Assembly (NCBI GenBank): GCA_019671005.1
Contig: CM033741.1
Location: 1,860,001-1,924,000 of the forward strand
Source of the DNA: Hibiscus mutabilis
Lineage: Eukaryota; Streptophyta; Magnoliopsida; Malvales; Malvaceae
DNA length: 64,000 nucleotides
Reading direction: 5' to 3'
In this document: piece after piece, positions 37,737 to 49,373 of the stretch
Numbering within the stretch: position 1 is the stretch's first letter
Layout of the letters: the number at the start of each line of letters is the position of its first letter
The notes under the pieces: generated by a model
What the model was told of the DNA's origin: nothing
Seen by the model: only the letters and a program-made list of their open reading frames with translations
Databases searched by the model: none
Position numbers and translations under genes: made by a program

Positions 37737-38901
37737 GGTGAAACTACTGTAATGCTCACTTACGTTTGGGTTGTATACACTTTTGCTCAATGATTTTAAA
37801 ATTTAAACTTTATGCTCATTTACGTTTTCGGGGTGTAAACTTATCCTCACTGAAACGTTTTTCACCGTTAACATTTAACGGGAAGCATATTTGGCAGATT
37901 AAAGGTTAATTAATAAAAGGCTTAATACCTAAATAGGTGCCCAAACTATGCTTGTAGATCACTTTTGGTGCCTAAATTATTTTTTAGCTCTAAATAGGTG
38001 CCTAAAGTTTCAATTTTGGTTACTTTAGGTGCCTAACCGTTAATAAAAATCTGTTAGCCAATTAAATTGTGACAAGTGGCATGTTTTTAATTTTTAATTT
38101 CTTTTAATTAATTTTTAAATAAAATTCAATTTTCTAAAAAAATTGACAATTTTAAATCTTTACAAAACAGTCCCAAATCCCTAACCCAAATCCCCAAATT
38201 ACCATCGTTGTCGCCGTTTACTACCTCACCGGAGACTACCATTATCGCCGCCGGACCACCACGACCGTTTCCCCCAACCACCCATCGCCGATAACCGACG
38301 GTAGGTGTGCCGACGACTTCCTTTCGCGATTTTGGCTTCTTTCAACGTTAGGAAGTCGATCAACACACCTACCGCCGTTTACCGGCGATGGGTGATTGGA
38401 GGAAACGATCTTGGTAGTTTGGCGACGGATATAGGGGCGGCGGCGTAACCATTGGCGGTGGATTTGGTTGGGGAAGTTAGGGATTTTGAATTTGGGGTCA
38501 TTTTGTGAGTTTTGGGAAATTTAGGGTTTTTATAAAAAAATTAAGTTAAAAAATAAATTAAATTAAAAAAGAAATAAAATAAAAAAATATTTTTTAATAA
38601 AAATAACGGTAGTTAACGACCAAAATTGTAACTTTAGGCACCTATTTAGAGCTAAAAATAGTTTAGGCACCAAAAGTGATCCACAAGTATGGTTTGGACA
38701 CCTATTTGGGTATTAAGCCTTTTATTAATTAACCTTTAATCTGCCAAATTAGCTTTCCGTTAAATGTTAACGGTGAAAAACGTTTCAGTGAGGATAAGTT
38801 TACACCCCGAAAACGTAAATGAGCACAGAGTTCAATTTTTAAAATCAGTGAGTAAAAGTATACGCAACCCAAACATAAGTGAGCATTACGGTAGTTTACC
38901 C
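37737..38901. mobile_element. Giant-palindrome Mutator-like foldback element
   Basis: 1,165 bp that is a near-complete inverted repeat. The left end GGTGAAACTACTGTAATGCTCAC matches the reversed right end GGGTAAACTACCGTAATGCTCAC. The pairing continues inward through AAACGTTTTTCACCGTTAAC, AAAGGTTAATTAATAAAAGG and CCTAAATAGGTG to a GC-rich core (CACCCATCGCCG, GGTAGGTGTG, CGACTTCCT), leaving a loop of about 27 bp near 38323-38349. Perfect 9-bp flanking repeats AAAATTTAA at 37728-37736 and 38902-38910 fit Mutator-type insertion. No protein is encoded. Transcription across it would give a hairpin with arms of about 570 bp. Confidence 0.85.
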
Positions 38902-39001
38902 AAAATTTAAATCCAATAAATGCATCTTTTAATAATGTATAATGAAAATTTTAGGGTTTACTTTGAGGGTAAAGTTTGTGTAGAAATAAATGAAAAGGTA
39001 T

Positions 39002-39690
39002 GGAAAATTCTACAGCGCTCGACGAGCACCACTAACGACGAGCATCGATGAGTACTGTTAATATAATTTATAAAGATTTAAAATCTAAAGGACTTACCGT
39101 ATAATTTTAATTTTGTGAAAAATCAAAAGGTAATTTAATTAAAATTCTTTTTATTTTCATATTCTTTTAAAAATTATTAAATCAAAATTTTATCACCAAA
39201 TGATCAAAACCCTAGTTTTTTTCTTCTACATCGCCACTGCCACCGCCGCCGCCGGCCACATCCTCACCGTCTTGTCGTCGCCCGTTCGTGGCCGTCGTTG
39301 AGCTCTGCCGCCCTTCCCCTCCTTCGTAGAAAGTAGGTAATTTATCCCCAATTCCCAATTTGAACCATAACTATATTTAATTCGATACTATTCGAACCTT
39401 AATTCCCAAATTAAGTATCCTAATTCCCATATTAGAACCCCAATTACATTAACAATATCCTAATTTGTCTGTTAGAACCCTAAATCCCATGTCCGATTCA
39501 AAATCCCCAAATTGCAGTCCGTACCGGTATACGGGTTTATCCGTACCGGTACTAGCTGCGTACCGGTACATTTAGCTTCTACTGGAATTTATTTCCAAAA
39601 TAGTGTACCAGTACGCCTTAAAGGTCATACCGGTACGTCATGTTCGACCCTTCAATATTGTTGGTTTAAGTTCGATTTACTATATGTAAT
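39002..39690 (+). repeat. Left terminal inverted repeat with GTACCGGTAC motifs
   Basis: Pairs with 42120-42808. Contains a GC-rich block (CCACCGCCGCCGCCGGCCAC) and, at 39518-39644, about five copies of CGTACCGGTAC or one-base variants. A fragment reading as open frame at 39512-39709 is only repeat sequence. Confidence 0.85.
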
Positions 39691-39790
39691 TGTATTTTTG
39701 AAATTTTGAGTTAACTCAAATTACCTTGCCATGTACCATTATAATAATGTTGCTTTTCTTTAATTTTGCTAAATTACAGATCTTTTCGAG

Positions 39791-40577
39791 ATGGTTGATA
39801 ACGAAGATGCCAAAATTCAAACTTTAGAGTTGGTGCTTTATAACGAGGATAAAGATGAGCATAATTAGGATAAAGATCGTTACAATAGTGAACCAGATTG
39901 TGAAATTGATATTGAAGAAGAAGAAACTGATTATCCTATTGACGATGAAAAACATATAGATGATGAGAAGACCCTTGACTACTTCATTGACGAAAGTATA
40001 TAGGACAAGATTGGGGAACAATTGAAAGATTACGATGCGAATGATATGAGTATGCTGAAGTGGAAGATTTTAGATGATTGCATTGAATTTTATCATACCT
40101 ATGCCAAAGTGAAAGGTTTTGGCGTTCGAGTCGACCAAACAGTGAAAAGTCGAACTGGTGATCACATAATTGCAAAAAAATGGTGTGCCGTAAGGAGGGA
40201 TGTACAGCGGAAAAGTGAAGTAATTTGCCAAACAGAAACGTGAAGAAAGACCAACCAGCAAAGTTAGATGTGGAGCATTTATTAAATTCAAATTAGACAA
40301 ACGATATCAATATTGAAAAGTTGTTAAATTCCAAGCAGAACATAACCATGACATGGTTCAGGCAACACAAGTTTTTTATATCAAGTATGTAATTCATCGA
40401 TAAGTAAATTGTTACATACTAACTTATAGCTTATATATATTTAATGTTTTTAATGATTTATTTTGTAGGCTATTTCCGAAAATTAGCCAGTTAGATGAAA
40501 TTAAGGTTAAAAGCATGCACCACTTTAGAATTACTCCAAGTAGCAACATTCGTACAAAATCTGCTTTCTTCAGGCGT
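39791..40577 (+). pseudogene. FAR1 DNA-binding domain gene remnant of the MULE
   Basis: Resembles the N-terminal FAR1 (zinc-binding WRKY-GCM1 fold) domain found in FHY3/FAR1 proteins and Mutator-type transposases. From ATG 39791 one frame runs through an acidic leader to FYHTYAKVKGFGVRV (about 40088-40132), interrupted by two in-frame stops, at about 39866 and 40001. A frame change near 40235 moves the continuation to a frame reading RCGAFIKFKLDKRYQYWKV and then HNHDMV, the usual second half with its His pair. A GT donor at 40385 and AG at 40467 join it in phase to ISQLDEIKVKSM, typical of what follows FAR1 in MULE proteins. The rest of the transposase, including the DDE domain, is absent. 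Not functional as read. Confidence 0.75.
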
Positions 40578-40746
40578 TAAGTACTTCAAATATTACTTGT
40601 ACACATCACTTATCCTACCAGTTTTGTTGCAATCTTCTGATAAGAGATCACCTGACTCATATTTATACTGCATGACATACATTTAACTCTTACAAATGAT
40701 AATAACCTAAAAATTAATTGTCGATATTAAAAAATGTGTGTATAGT

Positions 40747-42053
40747 TTACACCTTTCTTGTTTTAAATTTGATTTGAGCTTCTGCAACCAAATCTCTCGA
40801 TCCTTGTTCAATATCAAAATTACAAACTTTATTCTTGTTCTCAACCTGCATAATCAAAGAGTAATTGATCACATATTTAATACAAATGAAATATGTGTAC
40901 AAAATTTCTTTCAAATTTCCACCTTACAAAGAAAATTATATTTTTTATCACATTACTACCTCATTTTTTTTCAGAACTTTCAACCTTTGATGTTTCTCCA
41001 GTATCATTGCACTTTGTGATTTTTTCCTGCATCTACACATCATACGACAAATATTATTTTTAAGCAAACAAATAATATCAAACTATAAGATGAAATATAA
41101 CCAATAAAGAATGATTTATACATACCTTTGTATTCACTTTAGAAGTTCGAGATTTTTTTGATGTCATATCTTTCGACTTCAGATCATCAGTCAAATCAGA
41201 ACACGCAGTCGAACATCTCACACTCTTTTTCTATTGAAAGTATGTACTCTTTGACAATGGCTTGTAACCGTTAGACATTTTATGCCACATTTTTTTACTT
41301 ATTGGAGTTTCCTTCAATGTAACTAATTGATTAGGAAACCGATGGGGACTAAATTCAAAGTTAAAAACCTCGCTAGGAATTTTTAGAAAACCATATGTGT
41401 CAGTCTTGATTTTGTCTTCAGAAGTAACTTCAAGTTTTCTTTTACCAATAGGTTCTAATGAGGGAGAATAATAATTCGTATCGCAATTAATAAATGGAGA
41501 CATAATTGGTTTTTTAATACCACTCTCGGTTTCTTCCTTCAATGATGCGGCAGTTAATCCTTCTTCCTTGTGAGATTTATTTTCTAAACCCTCATCTTTA
41601 AAGGACCGTTATATAAATTAATCTCTTCTGATCTATTCTTTAAAGCATCCTCCTTTAATGATCTATAATGTATATATTCTCCTTTTACTAAATTACCATA
41701 TTGTATTAAACTTTTAACATTACTCGATGTTAATATGGTCACTAATTTTTTAAATTGGCCATTTAATTTCTCAAATTGACCATTAAAATTTTCAAATTGA
41801 CCATTCATTTTAACAAATTCCTTTTTAATATTTTGCACCAAATGAATGAGCGTCTTGAACTTGTGATCACTCTGATAAGGAGTTCTTATGTATTCCTCAT
41901 GTACAACTTCAGCTTTTTCCTATATGTGTATAAAATAATAATCTTAACAACAACAAAAATTAACACTATTATTGAAACTTCAGGTAATTATAATGAATGT
42001 ACCTCGTTGTTTGTTTTCTCCGAACACATGTCGATATGACGCTTGCACTCCAT
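40747..42053 (-). pseudogene. Unknown spliced accessory gene of the MULE, broken
   Basis: I do not recognise this gene. Read downwards: exon 42053-42003 (MECKRHIDMCSEKTNNE), exon 41919-41126, exon 41026-40960 and exon about 40850-40747, all with plausible GT-AG ends. The large exon encodes VHEEYIRTPYQSDHKFKTL, then three copies of a seven-residue NGQFExL repeat, charged SLKEE segments and a Lys/Ser-rich DLKSKDMTSKKSRTSK part that could be a nuclear signal. A one-base frame change near 41600 and a TAG near 41235 break it. It faces the FAR1 remnant from the other end of the element, the usual layout of a second MULE gene. Confidence 0.5.
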
Positions 42054-42119
42054 TATCGTAACTTGTTTTGAAGGCATTAAATTTAGATCAGTCATCTACG
42101 TTAAAGAGTTAAAATCTAA

Positions 42120-42808
42120 GCATGCATGCATCAAACTTAAACCAACAATATTGAAGGATCGAACATGTCGTACCGGTATGGTCTTTAAGGCGTCCCGGTA
42201 CATTATTTTGGAAATAAATTCTAGTAGCAGCTAAATGTACCGGTACGTAGCCAGTGCCGGTACGGATAAACCCGCGTACCGGTACAATAAAACCACCGTA
42301 CCGGTACGGACAACGGACTGCAATTTGGGAATTTTGAATCGGACATGGGATTTAGGGTTATAACATACAAATTAGGATATTGTTAATGTAATTGGGGTTC
42401 TAATATGGGAATTAGGGTTTGAATAGTATCGAATTAAATATAGTTAGGGTTCGAATAGGGAATTGGGGATAAATTACCTACTTGCAACGAAGGAAGGGAA
42501 GGGCGGCAGAGCTCAACGGCGGCCATGTACAAGCGATGACAGGACGGTGAGGATGTGGTCGCAGCGGCGATGTAGAAGAAAAAAACTAGAGTTTTGAAGA
42601 TCTGGGGATAGAAATTTTGATTTAGTAATTTTTAAAAGAATATAAAAATAAAAAAATTTAATTAAATTACCTTTTAATTTTTTTAAGAATTAAAATTATA
42701 CGGTAAATCCTTTGAATTTTAAATCTTTATAAATTAAATTAATGGTGCTCATCGATGCTCGTCGTTAGTAGTGCTCATCGGTACTTGTCGAGCGCCGCAT
42801 ATTCATCC
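42120..42808 (-). repeat. Right terminal inverted repeat
   Basis: Reverse complement of 39002-39690 with scattered differences and small indels; carries GTACCGGTAC-type motifs at about 42169-42310. Confidence 0.85.
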
Positions 42809-42817
42809 AAAAGGTAT

Positions 42818-43568
42818 GGCCAAATCTCTCACACTTTTGGCCGTGGGCAATTGACGTTGACAACTAATTAAGAAAGAGTTTAGGTTAGACAGAGCTTAGT
42901 TTATGAAACAAAGTAGTCCCCAACTTTGCACTAGTAAGAAACCAATGAGTTAATCTAATCAAAAAAGTTCACAGCAATAACTAATACCTCATTATTACCC
43001 GATTAAATTTATTTTAATAAATGATTATTTCAAGTCTGGAAACATATAAATTTATATTTGAAACATTAATTTTAAATAAATCAAATAGTAAAATATCATT
43101 TAAACTGAAATCAAATAGTTTTCAATATTAAATGATATGTCATCATTTTAAAATATCGATCATCAGTAATTTATTTTCATTGATTTATTTAAAGAAAAAT
43201 AATGCATCAAATATGAATTCAATAAATATAAACTAAATTCGTAATATAATGACAAATGATTTCTATTGAAATAAAAATCTTGATTTACATTAGACAGTTT
43301 TGAGTTCGATCTCCAACCCTCCCATTTTCCGGTGTAAAAAAAATACAATTAGCTCCAACAAATTACTGTCATTGCGGCAAAAAGTCCAGCATAAGTGACG
43401 GAAAGAGATTTGGGGTCGAGGACAAATTATAAATATTTAAAAGTGAAAGAATAAATTTATAAATAAATTAATTTTTAAAAAATTTAAATAAAAAAATAAA
43501 AGTGAGAAAAAAAATTCTTCCGTGGGTTGGAAGGGTTTCGTCACTGTCCAGCATTTCATATTTGCATT
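42818..43568. other. Distal upstream region of the MYB gene
   Basis: AT-rich. A GAGTTCGATCTCC word at about 43301 followed by an A tract may be a second, truncated SINE. Nothing else recognised. Confidence 0.4.
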
Positions 43569-43585
43569 AAAATAACTCATCAAAT

Positions 43586-43720
43586 ACAGTTAGCTCTAAC
43601 GAGATTTGGGTGCAATGATGGGAGAGAATTCGAGTTTGAATCTTAGAAAAAAATAATATTAGGTGAGAGAGTCGTGAAATACGAACATTGACTATAAAAT
43701 AGACATAAATTTTGCCGAAA
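43586..43720 (+). mobile_element. SINE in the MYB promoter
   Basis: Flanked by perfect 17-bp direct repeats AAAATAACTCATCAAAT at 43569-43585 and 43721-43737. Inside, TTAGCTCTAACGAG resembles a tRNA A box and GAGTTTGAATC a B box about 40 bp later, the order and spacing of tRNA-derived SINEs. 135 bp, ending in an A-rich junction. Confidence 0.75.
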
Positions 43721-43801
43721 AAAATAACTCATCAAATTTGTTGAAGCATTTTTTTAATACTAGTAATTAGCAGTCTAAGGAGAGGACCAAAGGGTGTGTG
43801 T

Positions 43802-43809
43802 GTATAAAA
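43802..43809 (+). promoter_or_regulatory. TATA box of the MYB gene
   Basis: GTATAAAA about 70 bp upstream of the ATG at 43875 and about 65 bp downstream of the SINE target duplication. Confidence 0.6.
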
Positions 43810-43874
43810 GCATGGGTGAGGAGAGTTTTGGTAGGGAGGAGGGGAAACAAATAAAGAGAAATTAAGGTTTGATC

Positions 43875-44970
43875 ATGGGGAGATCAGCTAGTTGCGACGA
43901 GAATGGCCTCAAGAAAGGACCTTGGACTCCCCAAGAAGACCAAAAGCTGCTTCAATACATAAAACGACACGGCCATGGCAGTTGGAGAGCCCTCCCAAAA
44001 CTTGCAGGTTATTTCTCTTCTATTTTTGATCCCATCTTTCGTCTTCTTTTCTGTTGAGTTAAAAGAAAATTTTCCATGGTTTCAGGTCTCAACAGATGTG
44101 GCAAAAGCTGTAGGTTAAGGTGGACAAACTACTTAAGGCCTGATATCAAGCGGGGGAAATTCTCTCAAGACGAAGAACAAACAGTTCTGCATTTGCATTC
44201 CATTCTCGGAAACAAGTAATTTAACTCTTCTCCTAAACTAGTCAATTTAAGTGATCACTTATCTTTTCCATGTTTTAATTCCTATATATACTTTTTTCAG
44301 GTGGTCAGCCATTGCAACACATTTACCAGGCCGCACGGATAATGAAATCAAGAACTTCTGGAATACACATTTGAAGAAAAAGCTGATTCAAATGGGTATT
44401 GATCCAATGACCCATCAGCCAAGAATTGACATCTTTGCAAGCTTGCCTCAGCTTATAGCCCTTGCTAGCCTTAAAGACCTCCTGGAGAATACTCCTCATC
44501 TAATATTCGACGACCAAGCTTTAAGATTACAGGCTGAGGCTGCTCAGTTGGCTAAGCTTCAATACCTGCAATTACTAGGCCAATCCCAAAATGGCATTGT
44601 AGACATGGAAGCCCTCAACTTAACATGTTCATCAGTTCCAAATTCATCTCAATCTTCTCAACAACTCCACCAAGATCCCACTCTGTTACCTCATTTACTA
44701 CACCCGCAAGTCCCTTTCCGTTTCCAAACATCGGTGAACAATGAGATGGGAAACTGTTCCAGCTTTACAATGCTCGGCCAAGGAGAAAACCAAACCGAAA
44801 ACTCATCTTGTCTTCTTCCATCCCCTAACATCCCTCCAACAGCAAACGAGACATCACTCGGTAACCCCGGAGATGCCACCAGTAATTCCAGCAACAATGG
44901 GGTCGCTTCTCCCTACTGGCCTGAACTCTATTTTGACGACTCTATCGATATCATGCATGAGATTTCGTAG
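43875..44970 (+). CDS. R2R3-MYB transcription factor, MYB93/92/53 type
   Basis: Nuclear DNA-binding regulator. Three exons, 43875-44007, 44086-44215 and 44301-44970, with the intron positions typical of R2R3-MYB genes, give 310 residues. R2 spans about 14-64 (W17 in KKGPWTPQEDQ, then HGSWRALP and CRLRWTNYL), R3 about 67-115 (RGKFSQDEEQ, then KWSAIATHLPGRTDNEIKNFW). The linker after R3, LIQMGIDPMTHQPRIDIFAS then LPQLIALASL, fits subgroup 24 (MYB53/92/93), known for suberin and lateral-root regulation in Arabidopsis. The start reads MGRSASCDE, while most relatives have MGRSPCCDE. The C-terminus is Asn/Ser/Gln-rich and ends with an acidic YWPELYFDDSIDI, possibly an activation region. Subgroup assignment is inference; the R2R3 class is certain. 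Confidence 0.93.
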
Positions 44971-47035
44971 TCTTGGCGTTTGAATCTGTTACTGTAGATA
45001 ACTCTGGAAACCATCTCATGCTTTAATGAATGTATAAATTACCCTGTATTACACCCAACCATCTATGTATATTTATACAGCCAATACACGTATGCATAAT
45101 TTTAGGATAATAATCAGATGATTATGAAACTAGGGTTTTTGTTTTTCATCCTGTAATCGTACACAGCCTTTTGTTTGTACGTATTCTTTTTAACTATTAA
45201 TGATCAATTCCAGGTCGTGATTATTCACTTTTCGACACCACTTACCTGAACTTTTTAGCTTTTCTGATAACAGATCTCAATAAACAAGGAATTAGAGGTT
45301 TGAGATAATTTTGATTGACTGTTAGTTTTATTACAAGGAATTGACATACTTAGTCTTCAGTCGACACACCTCCACTATCTGTACTAATCATAAAACGCCA
45401 TATAATTAAATTATTTGCTAGAAAATAAAGCATACCTTTCTTGATGTTGCCCCTAGTAGCCATCGATTTGTTGTTGTAACCACCAACCATACATCCTATG
45501 ATAGTCTAAACCCGATATATATATATTTTATTAAATCATTGCCAAAGATTTCATTTAGCATGCTATCTATATATATAATTAATTGCAGTGACATATGAAA
45601 CTTTGAGTAGTATCAAATGTTTGGGGTAGAAATAGGATTAGGTGGTGATGAAATTTGGCTTTCGGTTTTGAATATGGTTTACGAGGGATGTGAGGAAAAG
45701 TAACCTAACTTAGGTATGAGTGTTCAAAACCGGTTCAATGGGTATGCAGCAACCCAATAAGCTTATAATATAGTAGTGAAATTTTACTTATTGGGTCTTT
45801 GAGTATTTATTTGGCCGGTTTTGAACACCCCTACTAAGCACTATATGACACAGTCAATCCCTTACTATAAAAAATAAATCAAACTTCCCTAACTAGTCTT
45901 TAGAAATGAAAGCAAAACCCGCTCCTTCTGCAGGCAATATGCAGATTAATAGAACAATTTAGCAGACACATTCAAGGCCTAGTCCCCCTTCTAACTTAGG
46001 GTAAGATATAACTTTCCGACTAACACTTGCTCCTATCACTACATAATCATAACAACCTTAATTTAGACAAGATTAACAAATCATTTGTAAAGCATAGATA
46101 TGTTAATCTTAGTCTTCAACATTTAGGGTGATACTTAATAAGTAGCAGCATCTAACAACACAAACAAATAGGGGAGAGGGGATGCCCCCTCCAGCACCCT
46201 CAAAATAACTAATCATAGTCGCAGATAATTTAGTGATTTTGTAAACTACACTACAACATGGCAACATTAAATGGATATTAGTAAAGGTGCATGCTTTGAA
46301 TAGAAGAAAATGATATCGTAATTGAAATTGACTAGATTAGAAGAGTCATCTCCGTAATAAATTTTTATAATATCCGATTCAGATTAGTCTATTAACAAAT
46401 CAAACATTAATAATTATTAAAATAAATAAACTTGAATGAACTTTAAGAAGAAACGAATAGGAGCCGCTTATCTAAGGATGGGAATCAACTGCCCTAGCTA
46501 TGCCATTTTCTATGTCTCACATTAAAAATTATGTGTATAATTTATGGTCTAGGGTTAAGGTTAATGGTTAGGGTATAGGAAATTGAGGGTAGGGTGTAAG
46601 ATTGAGTTTAGAATTTAAGATTAAGGTTCAGAATTTAATTACTTAATATTTTTTAGTGTTAAACATAGGAAGAGGCATACTTAACGGCAAATGATTTTTC
46701 TCCTTATCTAATTATTGGGAAAAAATTTATTGCTTAATCGTAATGAAGGATGAAGCTTTACATCTTCAAAGACGACTTTTTGTTTTAGTCATAAATGAAT
46801 AGTTATTACTCTCTTTTGATAATAAGTAAAATTATTTCCATTACCTTTTTCACTTCCACAAGCAACATCAATTCAAACATATAACTAATAAAATTCACTC
46901 GTTGATTACAAAACCATACCAACAAATTAAAGTCTCCTCCGTGATTTAATGCAACCAAGCCAGTTTCATGGCCAAATTTGATGGACAAATATTTTGGATT
47001 GCTTATCGGGTTTAGCCAACTTGAAATTTTGTTTT
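44971..47035. other. Intergenic downstream of the MYB gene
   Basis: 3' UTR of the MYB gene at the left edge, then AT-rich spacer with one small foldback element at about 45.7-45.8 kb. A short stretch at about 45370-45520 has exon-like composition on the minus strand with a GT at its end, but I could not assign it to a protein. Confidence 0.4.
45711..45833. mobile_element. hAT-like MITE
   Basis: Ends GGTATGAGTGTTCAAAACCGG and the reversed right end GTAGGGGTGTTCAAAACCGG pair closely; a second inner pair AACCCAATAAG / CTTATTGGGT lies inside. About 120 bp. The GGGTGTTCAAAACCGG terminus is of the hAT type. No clear 8-bp target duplication was seen. Confidence 0.65.
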
Positions 47036-47527
47036 GCTGTAAAGTAAATCGATGATCACTGAATTTTTAGGGTGTGTTCAATTTGATAGTCAAACTTTTA
47101 AAATTTTTATTAGAGTCACTCAATTTTTATTTCACTTTTATTCCGGTTCATCTCGTTACCTTCCATTAAAAGATGCTAATGTGATCTATTAATTTTTATT
47201 TAGATTCCACATGAACCTTCTCTCTCTTTTTTTCTCCAAATTCCACTCTAGAAGAAATAGAAGGGTTTGATATCCAAAAAAAAGAAATAGAAGGGTTTGT
47301 GTGGGACTCAAAGTAAATTTGGAGAAGAAAAAGAAGAAAGAGAAAGTTCATGTGGGACTTAAAGAAAAATTAACGGGCTATATTAGTATCTTTTAACGGA
47401 AAGTAACAGGAAGGATCAAAATAAAAGGAAAATAAAAATTAAGTGACTCTAATTTTTTTTCTAAAAGTTTACTGACTAAAATGAACGCGTCCTAAAAGTT
47501 CAATGACCATTAGTGTACTTTACCCTA
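47036..47527. mobile_element. Foldback MITE, ~490 bp
   Basis: Left end TGTAAAGTAAATCGATGATCACTGAA pairs with the reversed right end GGTAAAGTACACTAATGGTCATTGAA; the arms also share TTAGAGTCACT, GTTACTTTCC-like and CATGTGGGACT blocks in inverted order. The centre holds a direct repeat of AAAGAAATAGAAGGGTTTG. Confidence 0.7.
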
Positions 47528-49322
47528 AAATTATTAAAAGCTACTTATATTGATATTTATATTTTTAATTAAAAGTTGAATAAAATTTTATTTTTATTTA
47601 AAATGAACCAGATAAGCGATCAGCCAATTTTTTTTTGGTTTGAAGCGGTCAGCCAATTTTGATTCACTCGGAGTGAAGTCCAGTAACAAACATAAAGTTC
47701 TATATCAACTTTAAAAAAAAAAAACAGAAAACAAAGTTTAATCTAATTGAGAATTTGGGCCTAAAAATATCATAAATTCCAAAATGAGACATGATCCGCG
47801 GAAGAAGTATTATGGGCTAAAGATAGGCCATTTAACATGAGAAATTTCAGAAAAAATACCAAAATTACATATGTGACCACAGAGAAGGGCCTTTGGGGTG
47901 GAGCAAAGGTGGTTGAGAAAGGGACCATTTGGTGACACCATCGTAGAGAAATGACAATGGTAGTAATAAAATTAAAACATTAAATTTTAATCCCAACCTC
48001 TTATAATACCGAGCAAGGTGTTAATGTCTTAATCTAAAAATAATAATTCACTTTTTTTAGTTTAGACACATAATCAGTTGATGTTGTACTTTTCTTTATC
48101 TCTACTTTTTTTTTCTGATTTTTTTCTTGTATTACATCTTCTTTCTTTGGAATTGCCCTTTTCTTAAGATGATAATAATATCATAATAAAGGTTAGAAGC
48201 TAGATATTTCTACACAATTCAATTTACCCTCACTTTTATGTTACCTATATTTGTTATCCACGTGTCCTTGTAGTCATATTTTCTAGAAAGAGACGACGGG
48301 AAAAACAACAACAAAAATTGAGAAAGCCAGGGATTTTTTTTTATCTTTAATACAAATATTAGGAAAACAATGGCAGTTGTAAGATTGAAACAGTAAATTT
48401 TAATCTCAATCTCTTATTTTAAAAACTGATGAACGGTGAATTTGGTTTGATTTGATTACCTTAACCTCTTAGGTTGCATGTACACTTAATTTATTAGTAT
48501 TATATATAGTGGCGCATGTATGTTTCCCCACCAAACAAACCCAAGTACCCTACCATTCAGTTCTCTGTATCCACTGGGCTTGATTATTCTGTATCTCTCT
48601 TTTTCATCACCGCATTTTTATTAAATAGATATGTCCCTATGAAATTAAAATTATTGTTATAAACAAACCAAATTTGTTTATGTTCGTTTATTTGTTAAGC
48701 GAATAAATATGAACAAAATTTTTTGCCCTTTTAATTAAATGAACGAACACGAATAAGAAGCTTGTTGTTTATTTATGTTCGTGAACATTCAATAATCTGT
48801 TCGTTTAAATTTATTCTTCACATATGTCTATTTATATTTATTATTTTTCATAACAAAAAGTATTGTATTTAAAAAAAATTAAAAGCATATATTAAAATAT
48901 AAAATAAAACAATTAAACAAATATTCAATGTACGAAACTTCAAATTTCATAAGAAAATAATCAAACAATACTCAATGTTCGTTCGCGTTCGTTTATTATT
49001 TTAACAAACAAATACGAATAAAAAATTATGTTCGTTTAGTTGTTTGTGTTCGTTTATTTATTCGGTTAAAATTAAATAAACAAACATAAATATATCTTTA
49101 ATCGTGTTTGTTCGGTTTTTTTACGAGTCGAATTAAAATTAGAGTACACAGTATGATTAACCATAAAAATAAAGGATAAAATTCAAATGAATTAAAATTT
49201 AAGGTCTAAATAAATAAAATTTTCGGTATAAAAATGAAATGTAAACTCCCATGCATATAATAAGAATATATACACACGTGTCTCGCCAAAATCGATAATT
49301 CGAGAGACATTCACTTAGATTA
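47528..49322. other. Intergenic, AT-rich
   Basis: Repeated TTCGTTTATTTGTT and GAACATAAA words at 48670-49110, on both strands, suggest an old DNA transposon that I cannot classify. No gene was seen. Confidence 0.4.

Positions 49323-49373
<51 letters not shown>
49323..49373. repeat. (AAT)17 microsatellite
   Basis: Uninterrupted AAT triplets over about 51 bp. Confidence 0.97.

Larger units (their letters stand above)
39002..42808 (+). mobile_element. Mutator-like element with 0.69-kb TIRs
   Basis: 3,807 bp bounded by perfect 9-bp direct repeats AAAAGGTAT (38993-39001 and 42809-42817). The ends GGAAAATTCTACAGCGCTCGAC and the reversed GGATGAATATGCGGCGCTCGAC align without gaps. The terminal inverted repeats run about 39002-39690 and 42120-42808. 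The inside holds a broken FAR1-domain gene on the plus strand and a broken, spliced gene of unknown function on the minus strand. The catalytic transposase core (DDE region) was not seen, so this copy is non-autonomous. The long TIR and 9-bp duplication are the classic Mutator signature. Confidence 0.85.

Noticed and set aside
39512..39709. 65-residue open frame
   Set aside because: Translation of the GTACCGGTAC repeats in the MULE TIR.
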